The notes under the pieces were generated by a model, which had not been told where the DNA came from, searched no databases, and was given only the letters and a program-made list of their open reading frames with translations. 64,000 nt of DNA, taken from positions 1,860,001 to 1,924,000 of the forward strand of contig JACKHM010000002.1 of NCBI GenBank assembly GCA_020638995.1, given 5' to 3'. The DNA comes from Planctomycetaceae bacterium (lineage in GTDB: Bacteria > Planctomycetota > Planctomycetia > Pirellulales > Pirellulaceae). This document shows, piece by piece, positions 27,154 through 35,460 of this stretch. Every line of letters starts with the position of its first letter. The stretch's first letter is position 1. The position numbers were made by a program, and so were the translations under genes.

Positions 27154-27921
27154 ATGCTTGTTCTCTCGCGTCGCCCCAATGAAAAGGTTGTTTTCCCGAA
27201 CCTCGGAATCAGCGTTGAAGTTCTTCGCGTGGCGGGACAAGCCGTTCGCCTCGGAATTTCTGCGCCGCCGGAGATTCGTATCTTGCGAGAAGAAGTTGCG
27301 GATGCAGAGTCGGAGCTCGAAGGCATCCCACTTCTGCTTTCAAGAAAAATCCGCCACGACTTGAGAAACCGATTGAATACCGCCTCGCTCGGGTTACAAG
27401 TGTTGCATCGCCGCTTGGAACTCGGCGAACGACAGGACCTGGAACCTACGATCCTTAAGGTTCTCAGCGAGCTACAAGCCGTTGACATGGAACTGCAGAG
27501 TGACGGCGCATCCGGCAACGCGCCAACATCCAAACGAAACCGACGCGCCCTAATCGTTGAAGACAATGCCAACGAGTCAGAGCTCCTGGCGACATTCCTC
27601 CGCATGAACGGCTACGAGGTCGATACGGTGGACGACGGTTTGAAGGCCCTCTCGTATCTAAAAGAACACGAGCGGCCGGATGCGGTGTTACTCGATATGT
27701 CGATGCCGCGGCTCGACGGGCCGAAGACAGTCACGTCGATTCGTTGCGAGACCAAGTGGCAAGGCCTTAAACTGTTCGCCGTAAGTGGTGCAGATCGACG
27801 TGACTTAGGCGTTCGCCTCGGCCCTCGAGGCGTCGATCGCTGGTTTGCGAAGCCGGTCAACGCGACACAGCTTGTCCGCGAGATCAACCGTGAATTGGAT
27901 GGAGCATTAGTCACGGCGTGA
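27154..27921 (+). CDS. CsrA - DHp-like helix - receiver-domain fusion
   Basis: Residues 1-50 are a complete CsrA RNA-binding domain: MLVLSRRPNEKVVF, VRLGISAPPEI and the RNA-contacting R45-E46 of ILREEV. Residues 60-115 are two helices beginning with an H-box-like RHDLRNRLN (H68), as in histidine-kinase dimerisation or Hpt-like phosphotransfer domains, but no ATPase domain follows. Residues 132-250 are a CheY-like receiver with D136/D137-type acids (VEDN), phospho-acceptor D181 (VLLDMSMPRLDG) and K233 (FAKPV). CsrA normally is about 60 residues and acts alone by binding GGA motifs in mRNA leaders, so a phosphorylation-controlled CsrA is suggested (inference). The leader has GGA twice around its own AAAGGAG site, compatible with autoregulation. 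Confidence 0.9.
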   Translation: MLVLSRRPNEKVVFPNLGISVEVLRVAGQAVRLGISAPPEIRILREEVADAESELEGIPLLLSRKIRHDLRNRLNTASLGLQVLHRRLELGERQDLEPTILKVLSELQAVDMELQSDGASGNAPTSKRNRRALIVEDNANESELLATFLRMNGYEVDTVDDGLKALSYLKEHERPDAVLLDMSMPRLDGPKTVTSIRCETKWQGLKLFAVSGADRRDLGVRLGPRGVDRWFAKPVNATQLVREINRELDGALVTA

Positions 27922-28022
27922 TGGGGATGCACTATCGACGGCGCGTTTCCATTGTGGATCCAAGTTGCTTCCTGCTTGGCCAGTGAGGACCGCGTTCTGC
28001 AATTAAGTTCTTCGTTCCAAGT

Positions 28023-31000
28023 TCACTTTGGTTGACGCGGTCGGCTTAGGATGCGTGCGAGTGCGCGCAAGTCGACTGGCTTTACCAAGTGTTCGTCAAA
28101 ACCGGCAGCGAAGACCGCGGCACGATCCTTGTGTTGACCGTAGCCCGTTAGTGCAACGAGATATACGTCGCCGTTGTCTAACGATTTACGAACGCGGCGA
28201 GCAACTTCGTATCCATCGACTTCCGGAAGTCCGATATCGACCAAGGCCACATCCGGCCGGCTTTGCAACAACATTTCGAGACCGACCTTGCCGTTCTCGG
28301 CAACTTGAACCTGGTAGCCGTCCAATTCCAGCAACGTGCGCAGCATTTCCCGCGCGTCGGCGTTATCCTCGACGAGCAGCACTCGGACGGGAGCGGTTCG
28401 TCCAGCACTCGCATTGTTGCCGGGTTTCTGGTCGTTCTCGCTGTCTGGGGGCGTAATCGATCCTTCCGCCGCACTGTCCTGTCTCTTGTACGAGATCGGC
28501 AGACGCACCACGAACTCAGAGCCTTGCTGTTCGCCTTCGCTACGAGCCCACACTGTCCCACCATGCATTTCGACGAGCGAGCGGACGAGCGTCAAGCCAA
28601 CGCCCATACCGCCCTCGCGCCGATCCAGCGTTTCGTCAGCTTGCACGAACATGTCGAAGATGTTCGCCAGCAACTCCGGCTTTATTCCCCGCCCCGAATC
28701 TCGTACCGAGATTCGACAGTCGTTATCCTCCCGCGACAGACTCAGTTGAATGCGGCCCTCGCGCGGCGTGTACTTCGTGGCGTTGGTAAGCAGATTTTCC
28801 AATACCTGAAGTAGCCTCGCCGAGTCCCCTTCAATCAAGAGTTCTCGATCGGGTTGATCGACGTACAATTGTTGCTGTTTATCCTGGACAAGGGACTTGA
28901 CAGCTAAGACGGCGTCGGGAACAAGTTCGCGAATGTCGAACACGCTCTTCTGAAAGTCGATCTTCCCCTGCGTCACGCGGGCGACGTCGAGGAGATCGTT
29001 AAGCAACAGCGACATGTGCTCAGCCTGCCGCTTAATGGCTTGGCTGGCATTTTTGAGGTCTTCGGTCGTGGCCACGTCATGTTCGAGGACCCGTTGTGCA
29101 TTCAGCAATCCTGCCAGCGGGTTTCGCAGTTCGTGCGACAGCGTCGCCAAAAAGCAATCTCGGTTCTCGACTGCGTCGCGAGCCTCCTGTTCGGCATGAC
29201 GCAGTGTTTCGTTTGCCAATTCCAATTCGGTAGCATAGGACTCGCGTTGTTCTTCCGCCTTCTTTCTCCGCGTGATGTCGATGAATGAAACCATCCGGCC
29301 ACGCGCTTTGCCATTTCCGTCAGACACCACACACGATCGAATGTCCACGCCCAGCATCGATCCATCGGGTCGCTGGATCGACAACTCCAGAGGCTCGGAA
29401 TGGTCTTCGTCCAAATTACTGCAAATCTCGGTCATTCTCCGGACATTCTCGGCTAGGAACAGCTGTGACAGACGCCGCCCCTTCAGCGTAACCGGTTCGG
29501 CCAATCCAAACATTCTTGAGAAGGCAGGATTCGAGTATTGGATTTCCCAATCGAAATTGGCAATGACCGTGCCGTTCAAGCTGGAGTTCAACGCATCGTA
29601 GGCGGCATGCAATTCGTGCTGCGTGGCCTTCAGTGCAGAAATGTCGATGAGCGACATTAGAACTCCCCCAGCATCTTTCTGCGAGCGATACGGAAGAATG
29701 CGAACGAAATACCAAGTTCCACCGCTATCGACCACGTCCCGTTGCACGCCCGGCGTATCACCGGATGCCACCTGACGAATATCGTGGAAGAGTTCGGGAT
29801 ATAGCAAGTTGTGCGTGAAGCTGTCGATTCGTCGCCCCGTGTCCTGCGGCAAAATCTGAAAGTTCCGCGCCGCGTTGGGCGTGAACTTGCGTATGCAAAG
29901 TCGTTCGTCGAGAAAGATCGTACCGATATCCGTAGCGTGAAACAGATTGTCCATATCGTCCGTCAATTCGATCAGTTCGTCGATCTTCTTTTGATGCTCG
30001 GCGTTGACGGTGTACAACTCTTCGTTAACCGAGTGTAATTCCTCGTTCGTTGATTGAAGTTCTTCGTTCGAGGCGACGAGTTCTTCGTTTGTCGCCTGCA
30101 ATTCCTCGTTGCTCGCCTCCAACTCTTCGATGGTGGCCTGCAGGTTCTCTCGAGTGTGACGCAAGTCGTTTTCCAGCAAATCGACGCGTTCGCGTGAGAC
30201 TTCGTTCATATCGACGGGCTCGCGGTTCGACGACGCCGATTCGGAGGACTCAGGCTCGACGAGAAACAACGAGATGAGGAAGAACGAGCGATCATTGTCT
30301 TTCTCGTTCAGTGGCTTGACGACCAGCCTAACCTGACGAGCCGCTGCGATTCCGGTTTCGATCCTGACGCCGGTAAACGTTACTGTGCGATGTTGCCGAG
30401 TCGACCGCTGCATCGCGCCGGCGATCGCCACGCGGAGTTCCGGGGCTACGAGGTCCAGGATGTTGCTTGAAGGCTCGCCATCGCGAGGCTGAAGGAATGT
30501 CGAGGCTCCTGGAAACGAATACACCAACTGATGCCGATCGTCCACCAAAAAGCTGGGCGGGCCGTGTTCGTCCACGAGTGCCGCATATGCGGCCAGCACT
30601 TGTTGATCAACATCGAATTGTGGAGGTCGCAGCCGGCGTGCATTATCGGCTCGAAGACCACGAAGATCCGGCAGCGATGCCAAGGGAAGATTTGTCCGTA
30701 GCCGTACATCACGTCGCTTGCGATAGATCTTCCAATGGCGGTCTACCGGTTCGAACTCGTCGGATAAGTCTGCCGGGCTCTCACTGCTGCCAAGAAACAG
30801 GGTGCCGCCAGTATTCATGGCGAAGTGAAACAACGAGAGGACCTTTTGCTGGGCGAGCGGTTCTAAATAGATCAGCAGATTGCGGCATGAGATTAAATCG
30901 ATCTTGGTGAACGGTGCGTCCTTAATGACGTTGTGCGGCGCAAAGACGATCAACTTCCGCAGGTCCGCGGAAACTTGGTAGTTGTGGCCACTCTTGACGA

Positions 31001-32201
31001 AGTACCGCTCAATTCGCTGGGGGTCCAATTCCGACAAAGCGTCGCGAGCATATACGGCGGCGCGGGCGAAATCGAGCGACGCGCGATGTACGTCCGTCGC
31101 AAAGATCTTCACTTCGATCGGCCTTCTCAGTCTCTCCAATTGCTCTTGGACGAGGATCGCCAACGAATAGGCTTCTTCGCCGGTACCACACCCAGCAATC
31201 CAAAGCCTCGCTTCGCCGCCGTCAGGAATTCGATTAAGCAAGCTTGGCAACACTTCGTCGCCGATCACATCAAACGCCTGCGGATCGCGAAAAAACTTGG
31301 TGACACCAATCAACAGGTCTTTGTAAAGTTGATTTAGCTCACGGGCATCTGTCCGTAACCGCTCGACGTACTCGTCCAGATCGTGTACGCGAAGCATTTG
31401 TAGGCGTCGCTCGATCCTGCGGCTGACCGTGCTCGTCTTGTACCAGGAAAAGTCGATCCCGTATTCCAGCCGCAACTGTTGAAAAATGGCGTTCATGGCG
31501 TCAGGCAGCGACGGTGCCGAGATTTCAGACTCCTGCGCCTTCACACCGGCGATTCCGATGGTCGCAAAACGGCTAATCGCTCCCGCCATTTGATCTGGTG
31601 GCACGATCAAATCAACGATACCGGTCTCCAGCGCGGCCTTTGGCATACCATCGAATCGTGCCGATTCCTCGGACTGGACAATTACCAAGCCGCCCGCGTC
31701 GTGAATCGCCTTCACGCCGCGTGAACCGTCACTCCCCGTTCCCGATAGAATGACAGCAATCGCTCGATCTCCTGCGTCTTGGGCGAGTGACCGCAGGAAA
31801 GTGTCGATGGGTAGCGACAGGCCAAGCTTTGGGTCCTTGTCACTCAGCAAGAGTTGCCCGTCTTGGATAATCATTTCCTTTTTGGGAGGTATAAGATACA
31901 CCGAGTCTGGTTCGACGCGCATGCCGTCTTCGACGCGATGGATCGCCATCCTGGTATGCCGGCTCAGCAGCTCATCCATCATGCTCCTGAAGTCTGGCGA
32001 AAGATGTTGCACAACAACAAACGCCATGCCGCTCTTTTCGGGCACGTGGTCAAAGAGCGTTTCCAATGCCTCCAGACCGCCGGCCGATGCCCCCACCCCA
32101 ACGATGTGGAATGCACCGGCTATCGCCTGTTCACCCGAGTCTGTGTCCAGGTCAACTCCATCGCGGACGCGACCGCGGTTGTCACTGAGCGACTCCTTCA
32201 T
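28023..32201 (-). CDS. CheB-CheR-PAS-histidine kinase-receiver hybrid protein
   Basis: This 1392-residue cytoplasmic protein joins, in order: a CheB-type methylesterase (about 30-215; Ser of GASAGG, His of VVQHLSP, Asp of GTGSDGSRG), a CheR-type methyltransferase (about 235-500; AGCGTGEEAYSLA), a heptad coiled coil (about 680-735, repeated NEELxxxNEEL), two PAS domains (about 750-985), a HisKA domain with ATLSHELRNPL (His about 1027), an HATPase domain (N and G boxes about 1130-1240), and a receiver with VALVDIGLPEVDG. Such CheB/CheR-PAS kinases occur in many soil and aquatic bacteria; methyl-chemistry targets are unknown. The start has AGGAGG seven bases upstream. It is convergent with the CsrA fusion (101 bases apart). 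Confidence 0.95.
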   Translation of the reverse strand: MKESLSDNRGRVRDGVDLDTDSGEQAIAGAFHIVGVGASAGGLEALETLFDHVPEKSGMAFVVVQHLSPDFRSMMDELLSRHTRMAIHRVEDGMRVEPDSVYLIPPKKEMIIQDGQLLLSDKDPKLGLSLPIDTFLRSLAQDAGDRAIAVILSGTGSDGSRGVKAIHDAGGLVIVQSEESARFDGMPKAALETGIVDLIVPPDQMAGAISRFATIGIAGVKAQESEISAPSLPDAMNAIFQQLRLEYGIDFSWYKTSTVSRRIERRLQMLRVHDLDEYVERLRTDARELNQLYKDLLIGVTKFFRDPQAFDVIGDEVLPSLLNRIPDGGEARLWIAGCGTGEEAYSLAILVQEQLERLRRPIEVKIFATDVHRASLDFARAAVYARDALSELDPQRIERYFVKSGHNYQVSADLRKLIVFAPHNVIKDAPFTKIDLISCRNLLIYLEPLAQQKVLSLFHFAMNTGGTLFLGSSESPADLSDEFEPVDRHWKIYRKRRDVRLRTNLPLASLPDLRGLRADNARRLRPPQFDVDQQVLAAYAALVDEHGPPSFLVDDRHQLVYSFPGASTFLQPRDGEPSSNILDLVAPELRVAIAGAMQRSTRQHRTVTFTGVRIETGIAAARQVRLVVKPLNEKDNDRSFFLISLFLVEPESSESASSNREPVDMNEVSRERVDLLENDLRHTRENLQATIEELEASNEELQATNEELVASNEELQSTNEELHSVNEELYTVNAEHQKKIDELIELTDDMDNLFHATDIGTIFLDERLCIRKFTPNAARNFQILPQDTGRRIDSFTHNLLYPELFHDIRQVASGDTPGVQRDVVDSGGTWYFVRILPYRSQKDAGGVLMSLIDISALKATQHELHAAYDALNSSLNGTVIANFDWEIQYSNPAFSRMFGLAEPVTLKGRRLSQLFLAENVRRMTEICSNLDEDHSEPLELSIQRPDGSMLGVDIRSCVVSDGNGKARGRMVSFIDITRRKKAEEQRESYATELELANETLRHAEQEARDAVENRDCFLATLSHELRNPLAGLLNAQRVLEHDVATTEDLKNASQAIKRQAEHMSLLLNDLLDVARVTQGKIDFQKSVFDIRELVPDAVLAVKSLVQDKQQQLYVDQPDRELLIEGDSARLLQVLENLLTNATKYTPREGRIQLSLSREDNDCRISVRDSGRGIKPELLANIFDMFVQADETLDRREGGMGVGLTLVRSLVEMHGGTVWARSEGEQQGSEFVVRLPISYKRQDSAAEGSITPPDSENDQKPGNNASAGRTAPVRVLLVEDNADAREMLRTLLELDGYQVQVAENGKVGLEMLLQSRPDVALVDIGLPEVDGYEVARRVRKSLDNGDVYLVALTGYGQHKDRAAVFAAGFDEHLVKPVDLRALARILSRPRQPK

Positions 32202-32252
32202 CCCGCGCCTCCTCGGTACTCGGTAGGCCAGACCAAGTCATTGCATAGGCGT

Positions 32253-32288
32253 GTGGCTGGAGCGCCGGATAACGATCGCCCCAGCCAC
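32253..32288 (-). terminator. Hairpin after the hsp20 pair
   Basis: GTGGCTGG (32253-32260) and CCAGCCAC (32281-32288) form a perfect 8-bp GC-rich stem with a 20-base loop, 32 bases past the stop of the second hsp20 gene. There is no clear T-run, so termination may be weak or the hairpin may only protect the transcript end. Confidence 0.45.
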
Positions 32289-32319
32289 GTTGATCTTGGG
32301 TCACGACCTTGTCACTAGA

Positions 32320-32724
32320 TCACTTCGCTTTGACAGCGATACGACGGGGCTTCACAGCCTCGCTCTTCGGCAAGTGCAGCGTAAGCACGCCGTCTTTCAA
32401 CTCGGCAGAGATTTTTTCCGAGTCAATCGCTTCTCCGATTGTGAACGTCCGGTAGAAGTCGCCAATTCCGTACTCGCCGTACAGGAAGTTGATGTTTTCG
32501 TGGCGTGGACACACCTTGCCATGAATCCTCAGTTCGCGGTTTTCAAATTGGATGTCGAGATTCTCAGCCGCCACACCGGGCATATCGGCATAAAGTACCA
32601 ACTCCTCGGTCGTTTCCCAAATGTCGATACGGGGGCTATAAGTTGTGCCGCCGTGGGTGCGTTCTACGGTCGAGACTTCCGTCTGCTCTGTCTTGGGGTC
32701 TTGTGTGGTCAATTCATTGGACAT
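32320..32724 (-). CDS. Hsp20 family small heat-shock protein (second of pair)
   Basis: The 134-residue product has the alpha-crystallin domain with YSPRIDIWETTEELVLYADMPGV-type start (strands beginning about residue 32), the ELRIHGKV strand, and the C-terminal GVLTLHLPK(S) motif followed by the I-x-V/I-type tail RRIAVK. Small Hsps bind unfolded proteins in ATP-independent oligomers. GGAGA lies eight bases before the ATG. It follows the first hsp20 by 77 bases on the same strand and probably shares its transcript. Confidence 0.93.
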   Translation of the reverse strand: MSNELTTQDPKTEQTEVSTVERTHGGTTYSPRIDIWETTEELVLYADMPGVAAENLDIQFENRELRIHGKVCPRHENINFLYGEYGIGDFYRTFTIGEAIDSEKISAELKDGVLTLHLPKSEAVKPRRIAVKAK

Positions 32725-32801
32725 GATTATCTCTCCTTAGTTTGATTTGTGCCTGACTGATTGCATCGTCGCCATCTTCGACTTTCGCGACCTTCCGCAG
32801 G

Positions 32802-33254
32802 TCAGTTCGCTTTGACCTCGATTCGCCGCGGCTTTGCCGACTCCCTCTTGGGGAGCGTGATGGTGAGAACACCGTGCTTGAATTCGGCTTCTACAGCCTC
32901 GCTATCAACGGCATTCGGTAACTCAATAATCCGAGCGAAACTGCCGTAGCCTCGTTCCTGGCGATGCCAAGTTCCCTCGCGCAATTCAAGCGGCTTTCGC
33001 TCACCCTTGATGCTCAGCTGATTTTCGCCAGTGACATAGATATCCAGATCTTCCAGTTTAAAACCCGGCAACTCCGCTTCGATGTAGAGCTTCCCTGCAT
33101 CCTCCCACAGGTTGAGCGGTGGATAGACTCCATGCGAAAATTCGCGTGCACCATTCGTATGCCGGCCATAGCGACCGAATAGCCGATTCATTTCTTCGTG
33201 AAGTCGCTGCATTTCGGTTCGAGCATCACCATAAGGTTGCCATCGCGTTAACAT
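32802..33254 (-). CDS. Hsp20 family small heat-shock protein (first of pair)
   Basis: The 150-residue protein starts MLTRWQPYGD and has a helical N-terminus (RLHEEMNRLFGRYG), then the alpha-crystallin domain (PPLNLWEDAGKLYIEAELPGF, NQLSIKGERK, GVLTITLPKRE) and the C-terminal RRIEVKAN tail. ATG 33254 has AGAGGTG at suitable distance; the 52 residues upstream in frame overlap a sigma-54 promoter and are not protein-like. The two Hsp20 proteins differ mainly in the N-terminus, a pattern expected for chaperones with different clients or hetero-oligomers. Confidence 0.93.
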   Translation of the reverse strand: MLTRWQPYGDARTEMQRLHEEMNRLFGRYGRHTNGAREFSHGVYPPLNLWEDAGKLYIEAELPGFKLEDLDIYVTGENQLSIKGERKPLELREGTWHRQERGYGSFARIIELPNAVDSEAVEAEFKHGVLTITLPKRESAKPRRIEVKAN

Positions 33255-33352
33255 TTTGCACCTCTCTTTCTGCCATTGAAACATGAGTTGGAACAAACTC
33301 TTATGTGCTAATCCCGGTCGATCACTTACCGGCTGTATTTCGCATTCCAGAA

Positions 33353-33370
33353 ACGCAAAGAGCGTGCCAA
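33353..33370 (-). promoter_or_regulatory. Consensus sigma-54 promoter for the hsp20 pair
   Basis: The minus strand reads TTGGCACGCTCTTTGCGT, an essentially perfect TTGGCACG-N3-TTTGC with ten bases between GG and GC. Transcription would start near 33343, giving a leader of about 90 bases to the hsp20 ATG at 33254. No sigma-32 or CIRCE-like element was seen here. Confidence 0.85.
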
Positions 33371-33714
33371 TCTGAAAAGGTCGGCGTGGTGCCGAGTAGT
33401 CTGCGCTCACATCAAATTTCAGGTCATCAGAGGGCCGCTTTTGCGGTCAAAATGTCGTCCGCTCCGGCCAATTTGTCCGGTTGCTGTTGAGCATATTGGC
33501 GTGTTGAAGATCGCCGAGAGATTAAGCCGAGTTCAGGTTGACGTAAGTCTTGGTGAATGTTGCCACCTAACGAACGGGGATGAATGCCTCGTCGTGGCAC
33601 TGTCTATCAAACGCATTTCATCAGGCACGTCCTTTGCGGTTCGCTGCCTCCGTCGACTTCTGCGCTCTCATCCGACAGCTTCGGCGATACAACCATCTAC
33701 GCAAAGGCACAACC
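33371..33714. other. Divergent region between hsp20 and ptsI
   Basis: No gene is supported. The part upstream of the hsp20 promoter contains GTCAAAATGTC (minus strand GACATTTTGAC), loosely similar to the GACAAGTTGTC palindrome upstream of htrA, but the similarity is weak. No clear ptsI promoter is visible. Confidence 0.35.
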
Positions 33715-35460
33715 ATGCAACAATTCTCCGGCAAAGCCATTTCACCTGGCTACGCGGAAGGCACAGCCTTCGTCTATCGCAGATTGGATCATAGAGACAT
33801 CCCGCGCTACGAGATTGTCGATAGCGATGTCTCGATGGAGCATCGCCGACTGCATGACGCGATTACGCGATCGTTTCAAGAGCTAAAACAACTTGAAGCT
33901 CAAGTGGTTGCCAGACTAGGTGAGGCACACTCCGCAATCTTTGCCGCGCACTTGGGCTTGCTTCAAGATCAGCAATTCGTCGCGCGAATCCGCGAACGTA
34001 TCCAACGCGACCTCATTAACGTGGAACACGCCCTAGACATCGAAGTGACGGACTTATGCAAGGTGCTTGCCGCAGTCGAGAACGAGTATCTGCGAGAAAG
34101 GGCGCAAGACATCCGTGACGTGAGTGCTCGCGTTTTGCGACAACTGGTCGCGGAAGACGGAGGTCGTTACGAAGAGTTGCCTCCGCGGTCCATCATTGTC
34201 GCCCACGAGTTGTTACCGTCGGAAACCCTAGATCTTGATCGCGAACACGTCGCTGGAATTGTCACAGAAGTGGGTGGCGAGAACAGCCATGCCGCGATTC
34301 TCGCCAGAGCGCTCGGCATCCCTGCGATTACTGGAGTCGCAGATGCAACTTCGCAAATACCACACGGCGCACAACTGCTGATCGACGGCGAAAGAGGGCT
34401 TTTATCTGTAACACCAAACGACGCGGCCAAGGCCACCTTCACGACGTTGAAGTCTAACTATGACGACGATACGTCTGCTGCGGTTGCTGCCGAGAATCTT
34501 GATTGCATAACAAGAGATGGAACTCGTATCTCACTGTTCGCCAATATCAATCGGCCCTTCGAATCGCGAGCAATCGCTGAGCATCACCTCGACGGTGTAG
34601 GCTTGTTCCGCACCGAATTCATGTTTCTCGAATCGACGGAACCACCCGGGTATGCACGGCAAGTGGATGCTTATCGAGAGATGATCACGCCACTCGGCGA
34701 CAAGCCGGTTGTAATACGAACGCTGGACCTTGGCGGCGATAAGTTGCCAGCGTTTCTTGCGCCGGAACGTCGAGCCAACCCGCTGTTAGGTCTACGCGGA
34801 CTTCAGTTTTCGTTGGCAGAACGAAAGCTCCTTGAAACACAGCTACGGGCAATCATCACGGCTTCACAGGGACACGACAATGTTCGTGTCTTGTTGCCGA
34901 TGGTTCTCGGTGAAGGTGATCTGGACGAAGCCATCACGTTGGTTCGGAACTTGTCAACGCAGCTCGGGGTCACGTCACCCCCTCGCGTTGGTGCAATGGT
35001 CGAGACGCCGTCCGCGTTGTTTGCACTCGACAGAATCATGCACCTTGCCGACTTTGTATGCATCGGGACGAATGATCTAACGCAGTACATGCTGGCTGCC
35101 GACAGGAATGCTTCAGAAGTCGGGGACGCGTATTCCGTGCTACATCCAAGCGTTCTACGGGCGATTGTGAAAGTCATCGAGGCAGGCCGCTCCGCAGGGC
35201 GCGAAGTTAGCATTTGTGGTGAAGCCGCGAGCTATCCGAAAACAGCGGGACTGCTTGTCGGACTTGGCGTGCGTCAACTCAGCATGAGCCCCTTACGAGC
35301 CGCACGCGTTCGCTACTTATTACGAAAAGCCGAGCTTTCTCAATTAGAAGAGTTAGCCGAGCGAGCGCTGAATAGCTCGTCCGTCGAAGCCGTACGACAA
35401 CTCTTACAACACTCACCGCTCACTCGAACGCACTGCGATTCGGTTAGCAACGCCGTTTGA
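33715..35460 (+). CDS. ptsI: Phosphoenolpyruvate-protein phosphotransferase (PTS enzyme I)
   Basis: Enzyme I transfers phosphate from PEP to HPr. The 581-residue protein has the standard length (about 575) and order: N-terminal HPr-binding helical region, phospho-acceptor His near 192 in GGENSHAAILAR, the PEP-binding barrel with GLFRTEF, RTLDLGGDKLP, GTNDLTQY and the catalytic Cys near 502 in SICGEAAS. ATG 33715 (MQQFSGKAISPG) matches the family start; the upstream extension does not. No HPr or EII gene is in the window and there is no GAF domain, so this is not a PtsP. It is divergent from the hsp20 pair. Confidence 0.95.
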   Translation: MQQFSGKAISPGYAEGTAFVYRRLDHRDIPRYEIVDSDVSMEHRRLHDAITRSFQELKQLEAQVVARLGEAHSAIFAAHLGLLQDQQFVARIRERIQRDLINVEHALDIEVTDLCKVLAAVENEYLRERAQDIRDVSARVLRQLVAEDGGRYEELPPRSIIVAHELLPSETLDLDREHVAGIVTEVGGENSHAAILARALGIPAITGVADATSQIPHGAQLLIDGERGLLSVTPNDAAKATFTTLKSNYDDDTSAAVAAENLDCITRDGTRISLFANINRPFESRAIAEHHLDGVGLFRTEFMFLESTEPPGYARQVDAYREMITPLGDKPVVIRTLDLGGDKLPAFLAPERRANPLLGLRGLQFSLAERKLLETQLRAIITASQGHDNVRVLLPMVLGEGDLDEAITLVRNLSTQLGVTSPPRVGAMVETPSALFALDRIMHLADFVCIGTNDLTQYMLAADRNASEVGDAYSVLHPSVLRAIVKVIEAGRSAGREVSICGEAASYPKTAGLLVGLGVRQLSMSPLRAARVRYLLRKAELSQLEELAERALNSSSVEAVRQLLQHSPLTRTHCDSVSNAV

